Origin: Misgurnus anguillicaudatus
Taxonomy: Eukaryota > Chordata > Actinopteri > Cypriniformes > Cobitidae
Direction of reading: 5' to 3'
Length of the DNA stretch: 64,000 nt
NCBI RefSeq assembly: GCF_027580225.2
Contig: NC_073360.2
Span: forward strand, 8,672,501 to 8,736,500
The notes beneath the pieces are model-generated. The model was not told the origin of the DNA. It did not search any database and saw nothing but the letters and a program-made list of their open reading frames with translations. Below, piece by piece: positions 46,619 to 59,465 of the stretch. The first letter of the stretch is position 1. Each line of letters begins with the position of its first letter. The position numbers and the translations under genes are program-made.

Positions 46619-48698
46619 ATGCCTGGAAGAGCGTGTTGTGTGGTTGGCTGTTTTAACAACAGCAAAAAAATACAAGCCTGGAATACAACCGTTTGTGAAA
46701 TTCACAAACCTTTGTTGCACATTGACTGCCCATGTTTACGGCCATACGGACTACACAGAGTTCCTGGTCGAGCGGAGGACCAAGATATGCGTCAAAAGTG
46801 GATGAAACACATAAACCGAGATGGCTTCAAGCCGAACAAGAATACTGTGGTAAGTTTGGCTTTGACTGTTCAATATGTTAATGCTACACGTTAAATGCAT
46901 AGGGTGTTACACACAGTGATACAGCGATAGCTAAGTTTGCTAGCAAATTCGTTAGCTACAGGCGAAAACAAAGCTGAAGCTTTCACAAGACGTTACTGCT
47001 TGGTAAACTGTAGTTCCTCTCTATGCATCAGCTTAAATGTTAAAGTTAGTCATCGCGGATATAAACGTCTGCTAGATGGATAGGTAAACGTACACATCCA
47101 ACTGGTAATTGTTTGATTATTGTGTGATGGGTAATGTTTACTAATTAAACTCCTATGTACATAGTAGTAAATAAATAGTTCATCTGATACAACAGGAGAC
47201 TTATCACAAGACACTAGACAAAACAAATAAGATGGAAAGGACAGATAAACAACAGTTTTGGCAATTGTGCATGTTTGACGTTTACTAAGAGAGAAAGTGC
47301 TATTTAGAGTGCTGTCTTGTTCACACTTATTTGAGAAGTAATTTTACCACCAATGTATCGTTCATTCTGTATTTATCTTTTATTTATTGCTACTACTCTA
47401 AGGTTTGTGGAATACATTTTCCTGACGGACAACCAACAAGAGAAAACCCATATCCTGTGTCGTTCATGGGTTATGAATGTCGTGTAAGTAGGTTTCTTGG
47501 ATAGCCATATTATTGCATTACATTTTGTTAATTTAAATATGATTGATTGTCATGTTTAACTAAGCACATCTCTCTTCTTTTTTTCCCCCTTTAGGTAACA
47601 CCAGCTAGACCTCCCCCCAAAAGATGTCTTCAGCCATTACACCGGAAGTCAACTACTCAACCTGAAGCTATGGAAACAGATGAGGATGTTGGAAATTTGG
47701 AGAATATGCCTCTGCAGACATGTGACGTCGGAACCCAGTGGCCAGATCACATAGAGCACAACTACAGTTTCAACTGTGGTAACAAGCAGATGAAGGACAG
47801 TGGCACTCAAACAGATCCAATACTGTCAGTATCGGCACATAATTTAAATAACAAAGACTTTATATTTTATACAGGCTTATGTGCTGACAGTTTCTGGCAA
47901 CTTTTGCAAGTCTTGTTGACTTTTTGCTCACAACCACTTAATTTCAAATTGGCCGTCCATGAACAAATTTTGCTTGTTTTAATGAGACTCCGTTTGGGTT
48001 TATTGTTTACTGACTTGGGTAAACGATTTGGGGTGAGTCGAAGCACGGCATCTGAGATATTTACATTTTGGAGACCAATCCTTGCAAGATTCATGAGGGA
48101 AAAGGTGATTGCTTGGTTGCCCAGGGATACGCTGAGCAGAATCAGGCCCAAGACATTTCACAAAAACTATCCTAAAGCCACATGCATCATTGACTGTACA
48201 GAGGTCTTTGTACAAAGGCCAAAGAACTTAAGAAAAAGATCACAAACTTATAGCAATTACAAACATCATAACACATACAAACTGCTATACTGTATAGCCC
48301 CCAATGGTTATGTCATGTTTGTATCAAAGCTTTTTGGTGGAAGGGCCAGTGATAATTTTATTACAAAGAATAGTGGTTTTGTTCATCACCTGATCCCAGG
48401 TGATGAGATTTTAGCAGATCGTGGATTCACCATCATGGATATATTGCCTCCAGGAGTGAGTCTAGCTCTTCCTGCATTCACACGTGGACGTAAGGAGCTG
48501 TCTGAACATGAGGTGACATCCACACGTCGCCTAGCTAATGTCAGGATCCACATTGAACGTGCAATTCGAAGACTAAAGGGTTTTAAGATTTTGTGTAATG
48601 TTATGTCTGGTAGGTTGCAAAGTGTTGATGAGATTGTAAGTATTTGTGCAGGGTTATGTTATTTGCAACCTCAGTTAATCCGTAACAGTACTGAATGA
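46619..48698 (+). CDS. THAP-like/DDE_Tnp_4 transposase (ISL2EU type), intact
   Basis: Exons 46619-46849, 47403-47483 and 47595-48698 join in phase with GTAAGT donors and give 471 residues from ATG 46619. The N-terminus is a THAP-like DNA-binding finger: CCVVGC, R-KW near residue 61, and VCGIHF (C-x2-H) followed by DGQPTRENPYP. Residues about 227-263 form an HTH (LGKRFGVSRSTASEIF). The RNase H-fold catalytic domain (DDE_Tnp_4) shows D304 in CIIDCTEVF, D379 in EILADRGF and E425 in VRIHIERAIRRLKG. All three are present and no stop or frame break occurs, so it could be active. The role would be cutting and joining of the element ends in the nucleus. Confidence 0.9.
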
Positions 48699-49092
48699 AA
48701 AAGAAATACCTGAAATGGATGTGTGTGTCTGTGTCATGGGCTAAGCTGTCATGGGAAAGTGTGAGTGTGATATGGTTAATTTTGTATAGATTATGTCCCT
48801 AGGTTTAAGATGGTCACGGTACACCAAATATTAATTTCATTGCATTAATTAATTTTGTATTTCAACAGAAAAATCTAACAAACTAACAATTTCAGACAGC
48901 AATTGTAAATGGTTACAATGTACCTTTGTAAACAGTGAACAAATGTTAAACATTTCAGATGTGTATTTAGTTGCCATAACAATGCAATGCATATAGTTAA
49001 AATGTGCAGTTGTAAACTGTGAACAAATGTTGAACTCTTGATATGTGTATTACCGCTAAGTTGTAATTGGAAAGCTCATTAAAGTGTAATAG
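48699..49092. other. Convergent intergenic spacer of ISL2EU element
   Basis: The 394-bp AT-rich spacer lies between the two stop codons. ATTAAA near 49078 is a possible plus-strand polyadenylation signal. Direct phrases (GTAAACAGTGAACAAATGTT and a variant about 110 bp later) form a short repeat. Confidence 0.5.
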
Positions 49093-50654
49093 CTACTTCA
49101 GTCCACAAATTGTCATGACCCCGTGTGCAATTCTTGTTGCTACTGCTGGTAGCAGATGCTGAAAGTACACCCTCTTCAGGTGGCAGATTTTGTTCATTGT
49201 CCACTCCTTGTTGTAGGGTACATCTATGATCACATGTTCATTTGGGGTACACACTATAAACTGACAGTTCCTTTTTTTTGCACAGTGCATTGCCACCTGG
49301 ACCTGATAGTAGTACCCTAACCCTCAGAACGTACTTTCCATCACTCAATCTAACATCATATTTGTTTGAATCTATCATTTTTTTTAGACTGCCACCATGT
49401 GCTTCAAGCTTTTTTGGTGTGGGACACTTAATCTCAAGAATAGTATGTGGGTCAATAATTCCATCGAGACTGGCACCAAGCCAATTTTCTTCATCATGGA
49501 CAACCAGGCCTGTAGTCTCCACCGTAAGCCCTGTTGTCTGCTCGAAACATTGTCTAGCCAAAGGCTCAGCTTGTTGACCGTACCTAGTAGCCTCATTTCC
49601 AGAAAACCTTGTGTTAAGTTTTCTTTCTACCCAGTTTGTTGGGTCTGTCTTTTTTGGTACCTCAGATGCCTCACTACTGGTGATTCTTATTTTTCTCTGG
49701 TCCAGCCACAGCTGACTATTCTGGCCCTTGGTCTCTATTTGTAATCTCTGCCTGTCATATTCCCCACATTGTATATAATTTTGAAATGTTGTGTTGCAAA
49801 GTGTGCATTTTTGTTCTGCACACATTGTGTGCTCTTTGGGTGGACCTACTACAGTTTGTGCAGTCTGTGGTTGAGCAGTCAACACATGATGTAAAATAGT
49901 TCCAGGAACCATAGATAACCCAACCATGTCTGGTGATGAAAAATGTGCAATGACATTTTCATCTGTCTCAAATGCAGTAGAAATGACACTTATACATTTT
50001 CTGGGACCACTGCGTTGTGTTTGCATATTTTCCACTGTCTCTGGCACTACATTGTCACAAGTAGACCGGTTCCAGGCACAAGCTGTGTCTGTGCAGGCCA
50101 AGCCTGTGAACCCTCTTGCTGTTGCATCTTTAATTTTGTACAGTAGCCCTGCTGTATGACTACAACACTTCCCTCGGCCGGCCATGCAGTCACACATTAC
50201 TTCAAAAACTTTGCCATCTTCTCTCTGTATGGTTACTGACACATTATGGTATGAGTTCACTGCCTGTGAAAACCTCACAACACCTTTCAATGTGATGACC
50301 TCATCTGCGATGACATGAAGTATCTGGCCAATCCATCCAGAGCTCATGTAATTCTGACCTTCAATCAATGCCCTGTAGTTTAGATTCTGAAGCTCATCGC
50401 ATGCCAGACGATTAATAAAATAATCCTGAATACCTGTAAGCAAATGTATTTTACTGCCACAACTGGTCATGACTAATAATTATTTGCAGCTTGTGAACAT
50501 ATTAGCAACACAGCTATTAATGACAGCGTTCGGTTTTATTGTTGTGATCAATTAATACACGTCTAATACATTATGTTGTCAATAAATTACCTTTATCAGT
50601 AAGTTTTGGCCACTGCCTGACATCATCTACCCAATGTTCCCTTTCACCTGTCAT
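49093..50654 (-). CDS. SWIM/YqaJ-nuclease gene of ISL2EU element, one late frameshift
   Basis: Minus strand. Exon 1 is 50654-50591 (MTGEREHWVDDVRQWPKLTD), spliced by a GTAATT donor to exon 2 at 50433. The product has a SWIM zinc finger at about residues 102-114 (CDCMAGRGKCCSH), a Cys-rich middle (CAEQKCTLC), and a YqaJ-type nuclease core: an ATRYGQQAEPLA segment (E311), GASLDGI (D345) and LEIKCP (E355, K357), the D-ExK pattern. Near 49310 the frame shifts: the expected continuation GYYYQVQVAMHCAKK to the stop at 49093 lies one frame over, while the uninterrupted frame ends at 49238. The catalytic residues precede the break. Expected full length is about 467 residues. YqaJ relatives in phages act as recombination exonucleases; the role in transposition is not established. 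Confidence 0.88.
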
Positions 50655-52361
50655 TTTCTTTCATGAGCAGGATCCGCTTTAATTGAAATGCCACTAGAGG
50701 GCACCGGCTACTGTCACACTCTGCAGGCACGCAGTAATGGCGGCAGTCAAGATGGCGGCGACCATAGAGTTCGCGGCGGATTGGTGTATACACGACCATA
50801 AAAGCATGAAACATGACCAATCACGTAACTGGGCATGCGCATAAAAGTGTAAAATAACTTATTACTCTAATAATAGCTTACCTTTGCACATTTGCGCAGC
50901 CTAGGGTTGTGCGATATTGACAAAAATTCATACCTGGATCCTTGCCGGCAACTACAACAGACACTATTTTTGAAGCTATAAAAATGTGTCTTATATTGTT
51001 CTAGCTCCCCCCTACAACAAATTAATATGATTAATAGGTTAATGTTGATGTTATAAAGCAAACAGAAAGGTCTTTATGATTTAAAAAGGAAGCATTCAAG
51101 TGAATAGTTTTAAACAGTAGCGAATTTGAAGCAAAAATACATTTCAGCAAATGCTTATTGCTTTAATGTAGGGAGTCCCTTTTCAGCCATTTCCCACTGT
51201 TTTTATTATAATAGCCTAGTTCATTGTTCGCAGTTCATATATGATCTTATAGTCCATTTGAAATTTTTCGTACGAACTGACTGTATTTCTCAGAAAAGCA
51301 CCAATGCTGAGTCACAATTCGCATACTATCCGTCCTAAATAGTATTCGAAACTAGAATTAGTACATCCCAAATCGTAGTATGTTGAAATGAGTATCCCAA
51401 AGATACCCGGATGGTCTACTATTTCCGGTTAGAATTCAAAGTGCAGATCAATGCACACTCTAAGGGCTAATATTGCCCACAACCCATTGCGTGCGGGAGC
51501 AAAAATGGCCGTTCGTGAGCTTTGCTCTGGTGAGCGCGCTCTGGTGTTAAGCTCGCTTTCCGAGCGTCATAACGTAACTCATTGTGGCGGGTAGCAAGCT
51601 CACTTGAGGTTGATATTACCCTTAATTTCTCAGAGTATTAGAGCGGAGCGGAGGTGTGAGCGTCTTCGGATCTACTGATATAAACCAGCTATATGGCCGA
51701 AAAACGTCATAAACCGCTTGGCTGTAAGCCTTTGAGTGGCCGTCCGGAAAGGGCGCGATTCAAAGGCTTGGAGCCATGAAAAAGTCTGAGGCTGCCGTCT
51801 CTCTTGGAAGAGAAAATAACAGCCGTAAAACCGTGCTCGCTTGCACAGTCAGTATCGTAGCGGAAAAACTGAGGTGGGCTGCGAGCGAATTTCAGCGAGA
51901 AAACGTCAGAATTATTGTTTAGAATCCAGCCCAGTGTCCCGGGAATGGATTGCCAAATCGGGGTTTGACGGCGAGCGTCGATACAATTATGGACGGCGGG
52001 CCGTGTGTGCGTATATTGACTGCTTGTCGGTAGGGCAAAAAAGTGTTTAGAGACACCGTACAGCCGTGGGGTGTCAATACACAGTATAGTAAGCACGGAA
52101 ATTGCTCTTAGAGAGGAATTCAATACCGTTCGCCACTACAGTGAGGTCGCATAACCGACAGTATTACATGTGTATGTTTCTGGATAAACAGAGCACACAA
52201 AAACATTTTAGGGCAGTCCAGCCGAGGCACGACTTAACCCTTCCTCTCCCAGACAGTCTGTTCTCTGTCAACGCAGCTATGCTGCGAGTTAGACCAGAGC
52301 TTGGCTGTTCAGGTGCACAAGCCTCTGTAGTGACGGTGACCAGAGCGGCTCACAGAACAGA
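50655..52361. other. Promoter side of YqaJ gene and repetitive DNA
   Basis: 50655-50800 holds the right inverted sequences of the ISL2EU element and presumably the minus-strand promoter. 50870-51640 has no gene. 51640-52361 is GC-richer, unlike its surroundings, and appears continuous with 53609-54480 on the other side of a hAT insertion; it may be part of one retroelement. Its short frames show no domain. Confidence 0.4.
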
Positions 52362-52369
52362 GCAGTATG

Positions 52370-53608
52370 CAGTGGCGGTTCTAGACAAATTTCACTAGGG
52401 GGGCCAAGGAGGGGCCAGTGTTTTACCAGAGGGGCACATTAAAAAATGGCAAGAAATTATATTTAAAGATTATAGGGGTGGTTACAGGAATTAGTTTAAG
52501 CCAGGACTATGCCTTAGCTTAATTAGGAAATATAACTAGTTAACAAACACGCCTTACTAAAAACATTACTTGTGTGCATTTTGAAGCAAAACAAAGGACA
52601 CTGATGTATTTTAAGATATGGCATTGCTAGTTTTTTTGAGGTTGGACAGCTCTTACATTTATTTTAGTCTAGGACTAGTCTAATCCCTGTACGGGAAACC
52701 ACCCCTTAAACTTTATTTTACTTTACAATCATATACATATTTATTTAATACAAGAGTGAGTGCAGCTGCAAAAGAGGAGCTGGGGTCTCATCAGCTCCCC
52801 TGTTGAGTAGTCAGGGCACTGTGGTTAGGTAGTCTGCCATTATGCCAAACGTTAGTTACCTAAAAATTCCATGCAACGCAAAAACAAGTGAACATCGATG
52901 GTCCCTATGTTCCCTTACTGGAAATCACGTGACCTTTTCTAAAGCCCTCCAACCGAAAAACACGCGAGCCTACTCAATAAACGTTATAAAATGCAAACTT
53001 TTATAAAGACAAACCTTTGTTTTAGTTTAAATATAAACACACATTGCTAGACAGTTAGGGACCACAATCTACTCAATATTTAAAATAATATTTATTTTAA
53101 ATTGTAAAGATTTTTATATGTAACATTTAATAATCCTCCAATTTTATGCACGTATATGTAAGAACATAATTACAGCGCTTTTTACAATGTGTAAACTTTA
53201 AAAAGTTAGCGAGATGTTGGTTTTTCCGGTTGTTGATAACAGCTGTGAATGATCACAACGCGCAGCCACGTCACAGGAGAATAAGTAGTGTCCCAATGTC
53301 AAGTGAGCTAGAGTCCTTACCAGTGCCCGAACCTGCATACACATTCACAACATCGGGAGATTGGGAACGAATTGAGACACTCGCCTAGCAGCACCCGCAG
53401 CCAGCTACAGTGCAGTGGTTGGGTGCGCCGCTCTAATTTGCCCGTGTAGAACGTTGCGTCGCATTAGTTCCGCTTTTGGCGCTCGCGTGTAAAATCAAAA
53501 TAAATGTATACTTTTTTATTTGGTCAGCTCGGGGTGGCCACAGGGGTGGCCAGTGACATGTCTACAGAGGCACGGGCCACCCTTGGCCTCCGTGTAGAAC
53601 CGCCACTG
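52370..53608. mobile_element. hAT-type element, 1.24 kb, 8-bp target duplication
   Basis: The ends CAGTGGCGGTTCTAGAC and GTGTAGAACCGCCACTG are inverted copies, and the flanks are GCAGTATG at 52362-52369 and 53609-53616. There is no transposase frame. This terminal sequence is a familiar vertebrate hAT type. Confidence 0.92.
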
Positions 53609-53979
53609 GCAGTATGTCTAGGTGGTTTGATGTCAGACTGGACCCATCACGCAGAGAGGAAGTCTGCCGTGAGGCCCGCGTTTTGCCGTTTATTAAAAGG
53701 GCAGAAAAACCGGGGTATATAAGAAATGTACCAATATTCAGCGCACTGATATAGGAAGGGACTGAATAAAGGGAGGTGTTCGGGCCTCAGCATATTATCA
53801 AACAAATTCGTTCTGCCTCTGATTCCGTCTAAGCCAGAGAGAAATGACAGGGCAGACAAACATAGTGAGCTCTATCGAAGTGAGACAGACTCAGGAATAG
53901 GAGACAGACTCAGAACACAGACGAAGGGAGACCTCGTCAGGCATGTGTCCGCTGCACAGGGCTCGTACAACGCAAAAGG

Positions 53980-54092
53980 CTATCTTCGGTTCTCAGCCGG
54001 AAAGCGGCAGGGGAAAACGCTAGACCTGGATTCTGCTATCTTCGGTTCTCAGCCGGAAAGCGGCAGGGGAAGACGCTAGGCCTGGATTCCGC
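53980..54092. repeat. Direct repeat, about 57 bp, two copies
   Basis: CTATCTTCGGTTCTCAGCCG plus GAAAGCGGCAGGGGAA and GACCTGGATTC occur twice in a row with two or three changes. Confidence 0.9.
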
Positions 54093-54099
54093 TGCAGGG

Positions 54100-54260
54100 C
54101 TTGTGTCGATGGTGAGTAAGGCTTCTTCTTCTTCTTCGGAGCAGCGAGAGGTTCTTGTGTCGATGGCGAGTAAGGCTTCTTCTTCTTCTTCGGAGCAGCG
54201 AGAGGTTCTTGTGTCGATGGCGGGTAAGGCTTCTTCTTCGGAGCAGCGAGAGGTTCGTGC
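54100..54260 (+). repeat. 54-bp triplicated unit with open frame
   Basis: Three units built on CTTGTGTCGATGGCGAGTAA and GGCTTCTTCTTC plus GGAGCAGCGAGAGGTT follow each other. Read from ATG 54109 they give a 56-codon frame to TGA 54277-54279 with an 18-residue repeat (REVLVSMASKASSSSSEQ). Each unit also contains a splice-donor-like GGTGAGTAAG or variant. Whether the frame is translated is unknown. Confidence 0.8.
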
Positions 54261-54480
54261 TGAAGGGGAAAATGAATGAGCTCTTGACGCTTGATCCCGG
54301 ACTTATATAAAGACGTGTATCACGCCCCGCGCGGGCTCAAACGTCATTGGTCTGTATTTTCTACAGACGTTAACCAGGAACAGGAGTTTCCCCCATAAAA
54401 AAACAGGAGTCAGCAACTGACGCAATGCTCGTTCCCATTATTTCAGGGAACCGGGGTTACGTGAGTAACCTAAGCGTTTT

Positions 54481-55840
54481 TAGAACGGTGCCTGCAGTTC
54501 TGATGTTCTGACAGGACGTTCGCTAATCTTACAACACAAACGTGACTACCAAATTTCTGCAATTTATTCAAATACCTCCTCCTCCATAGGTTTTGAAGAA
54601 AATTTGTTAGTACCAAGATAAAAGCTGTATATTTTGTCACCCCAACCCTTCAGTAGTGTTCCAAGTCTAGCGGAAGCACACCGACCGGTTAAAAGTGACA
54701 AATTTTCAAACAGTTGCTGTAAAATAAAAACACCTCAGGACTGAAAGTTTAAAATATCAAACGCTTCCGGTGGTTCGTCTTCACGTATTATTGTAATATA
54801 TAGTGCAAAAATACTACAACCATACGGCGGGAAGTGGATATTGCATGACACGCATTTTAAAGTAACAAGCAGGTTGAAACATATATTTCGCCCCAGAAAT
54901 TCAACGCACCTACCCGCAATGTCAGCATTGCTATCATATGTACTGGTTCGTCTTGGGCTGGACGATATGGCCAAAATTTTCATCATGATATACTTCTTAA
55001 TTTCGGTCGAATCGGTATAAATCCGATAACGGTAAGCATTTAAAAAAAGCCTCAGGAAATACTGCCAAGAATGCCTGCAATGGATGTCTGAACCAAAAAC
55101 AAGCCTCTGAAAAAATTTATGTGCCAATGAAACCTTCTCCTATAAAACGATATCATATTTAAAATGAAAAGGGATAAATATATTAATGTTCACCTTTAAT
55201 ACGTGTTAAGTCTTCACACAAAAAAAGTGATATCACTTTCCCGTAAACCAGACTTTCAGGCTCAGCTTAATATCATTATAAGTGGACCCTGAATGTCAGT
55301 CAGTGTTAAATGCTGTAATGCAGGGGTCTCAAACTCAAATAGGCTTGGGGCCATTTCTGAGATCGACATCATAGAAGGGACGAAGAAGAGCTATTTTAAC
55401 ATAAAAAACAATTATTTATTTTACATTTATAAACTATTATGCATTTTTTTGCCACCAGGTTGTGTTTTGATATATTATGGATTTCTTCAGTCACAGTATT
55501 GACTTTCATAGTTCCATATGTGTTAGTCCATAGTTTTGATCAATTTGCTATTATAGTAATATGTGGAGAAAATATTAATAAGTCAATGTGACCCTAAAAC
55601 TTTTCAATGGTAGTATTTAATGTTACATACTGTAAGAAAAATAAAAATTACTGATCTACTTGTAATTGCTTAGCAAGCTATATAATGAAATTTTTGATAC
55701 TAGACATTTAATTATATTATACATAGTACTTATAACCAGGTGACACAGCAGCATACATACTTATCTTTTCTCCTCATCATTACCCTTTTCTTACCATGGC
55801 ACTTTATGACTTAAGCCTATTTATTCTCACCAGTAATTTA
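54481..55840. other. Intergenic, with a possible hAT left end
   Basis: At 55321 the phrase CAGGGGTCTCAAACTCAAAT is typical of the left end of vertebrate hAT elements, but I found no inverted right end. The minus-strand frame 54735-55127 has no domain. The rest is AT-rich. Confidence 0.35.
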
Positions 55841-57422
<1,582 letters not shown>

Positions 57423-57992
57423 TAGTTTGTGTGCATTACATCTCCTGTTCTCCCTCTATGGTGTCACCATTGAAAGCTGTGACTTGACGCAAACTAACCT
57501 GCACCTCTCCTTCTCGTACTTCTGAGTGACAGCTCTTCTCTGAGCAAACACTCCAAAATCCCAACCAGAGTAATTGATCGCATGGTGACAATGATATGAT
57601 TTGGCGCTAGGTACAGATGAGAGATTTAAATCCGCATTCCGTTTGTTCGCCGTCCCGGAGATTGCGGCTCATGGATGCTACATGGAACTACAAAAGACGC
57701 CACCTGTTTTATAGGGAAGTTGCGCCTTGACCCGCGTTTAACATGTGTTTTTACGCTTGACATGTGAACGGCCACGGGACAACGTAATGTATTGTGTGAA
57801 TCGTTTAAATAATATCCTCAAAATATTTTGCGTCTGAAAGGGGAACTCCTAGAAAAGCATATGCAATAAGGTCAGTCGCAAAAATAACTAGACCTTTTCA
57901 GCGATAATGATCCACTGCGCGTCTTTAATAAATCCCGACAGTCTTATTAACGCCAAAATGAAGGTTTGCACTGGCGAACCTGTAAGTACCTG

Positions 57993-58608
57993 TACCTAGG
58001 TATTTGGTTGGACGATAAATTGACTTTTGGGGTCCATATTTAGAGCCTTTAAAAAAAAACTCAGACCAAAATTGGGTTTTTATTTTAGATTAAAGACATG
58101 CTTTCCTTATTCGGCAAGGAAAAGGTTGGTGCAGAGCACATTTTTATCAGTTTTAGATTATGGTGACCTCATTTATATGCACTCTACTTCATTTTTATTA
58201 AATAAACTAAATGTAGTATACCACTCAGCTTTGCGTTTTATTACAGGTGCAGCAGCTAGGACTCATCACTGCACTCTGTATGAAACTGTACAATGATCCT
58301 CCCTTTCTCTCAGAAGGAAAATCAATTTATTAATTTTTATTGCTAAAGCATTAATGGGTAAATTACCCCTCTATATTTCAAATTTGCTAATTTACCAGAA
58401 TAGTGTTTACAGGACAAGGTCGTCAAAGAAAATACTATTAATTACGCCATCAACAAAAACAGCTATTGGTAAAAAGGCTTTCTCAACATATGCACCAAAT
58501 GTCTGGAATGAACTCCAAAATACTTTAAATTTAGTATCACTTCCATCGATGAATACTTTTAAAAACCTTATAATGTCAACTCTGACTGAACAATGCAACA
58601 GTTTTTAA
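57993..58608 (+). pseudogene. Non-LTR retrotransposon (LINE) reverse transcriptase C-terminus
   Basis: Reads YLGIWLDDKLTF, KKLRPKLGFYFRLKTCFPYS, RKRLVQSTFLSVLDYGDLIY and ALRFITGAAARTHHC, a stop at 58296, then MGKLPLYISNLL and FSTYAPNVWNELQ to TAA 58608. This is the thumb and C-terminal tail of an L2/CR1-like LINE reverse transcriptase. The catalytic part is absent, so it is a 5'-truncated insertion, with at least two frame breaks. The following 150 bp may be its 3' untranslated region. Confidence 0.8.
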
Positions 58609-59457
58609 TTGAGTATTTTATACAATTATTTTATTATGTATAGTGTATAGAGATTTGTGGTGTATCATGTAATTTATGTTTTGTCTGTTATGTATTGTAA
58701 CTAGCCCGCCATTGAGATCCCCGTGGTGTGTAAAGTCAAGAAATAATTGCGTAATATGCCTACCTGTAAATACTGTACTAAGCCTAAAAGTACTGATGCG
58801 ATGGCCATTCAAATTAACAAGGGTGGAGTTTGTTTACAGAAGCCATAGTGCAACTACAAACTACAGAGTGAGAGTACGACGCTTTAGGGTTTTAGCAGTA
58901 GTTAAGGAGCAACACACAATGTAAGTAGCTAAACCAGTGCTCGGAGTACCAGCACTTTTATATTTTAGGCATTCAGTCATTTTCAAAACCCATTATAACT
59001 CATTAACCGGCAAATGAAAGGACAGAAATGCGTGGAAACATTTCCCTTTTGTGTTATGTTGGACTTAAAAAAAGGTACGTCCATTTCTCGTCATGCATCG
59101 CAAACAATGACAAGCGCCTTATCAGACTATAAGCAGGTTTCATTAAAGCCCGGAACACAGCAGACGAAAGAGGTAGGCTACAGTATACTTTCTTGCACCC
59201 GCACATCCGCACCGCTTTGAAAGTATATTTACAGGCACGAGGGTTCACGAAGCGTGCACACAGAGAGCAGTCAGCACACGCGTGATCACTTAACTTCAGT
59301 TTTCTTTCTTGTCTAAGTGAACATAAACAGCTGGATGTTTATCAGTATATTGAAGCAGAGCAGTTTTAAAGCTGTCTTGTGTCTTAAAGTGACAGTAACC
59401 TGGTGCTTTCTGTGTCAGAAATGTTCATCACGCACCAAAAATTAAAATCACTCCTTA
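58609..59457. other. Intergenic, no gene recognised
   Basis: Possible LINE 3' tail at the start. Otherwise short frames without domains. Confidence 0.4.
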
Positions 59458-59465
59458 CTCTTAAC

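Larger units (their letters stand above)
46461..50800. mobile_element. ISL2EU-type two-gene DNA transposon
   Basis: Two convergent genes, a THAP-like/DDE transposase and a SWIM/YqaJ nuclease, are the known gene set of ISL2EU elements. Inverted subterminal sequences flank them: TATACACCAATCC and CGCCGCCATTACTGCG on the left (46461-46516), CGCAGTAATGGCGGC and GGATTGGTGTATA on the right (about 50730-50790). A further left-end candidate, GGCCCTGTTTACATCAGAGC near 46361, has no clear partner on the right, so the outer borders and target duplication are not settled. Confidence 0.75.
53609..54480. mobile_element. Possible retroelement terminal region (unclassified)
   Basis: The sequence is GC-rich and modular: a TATATAAG box near 53715, a direct repeat of about 57 bp (53980-54092), a triplicated 54-bp unit (54100-54260), TATATAAAG near 54304, and GGGAACCGGGGTTACGTGAG near 54448, wording I associate with DIRS-type or other fish retroelement ends. 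No integrase, recombinase or reverse transcriptase was found. Confidence 0.3.

Noticed and set aside
51707..52123. 138-codon minus-strand frame
   Set aside because: GC-rich repetitive region with no domain seen. The neighbouring plus frames are equally open.
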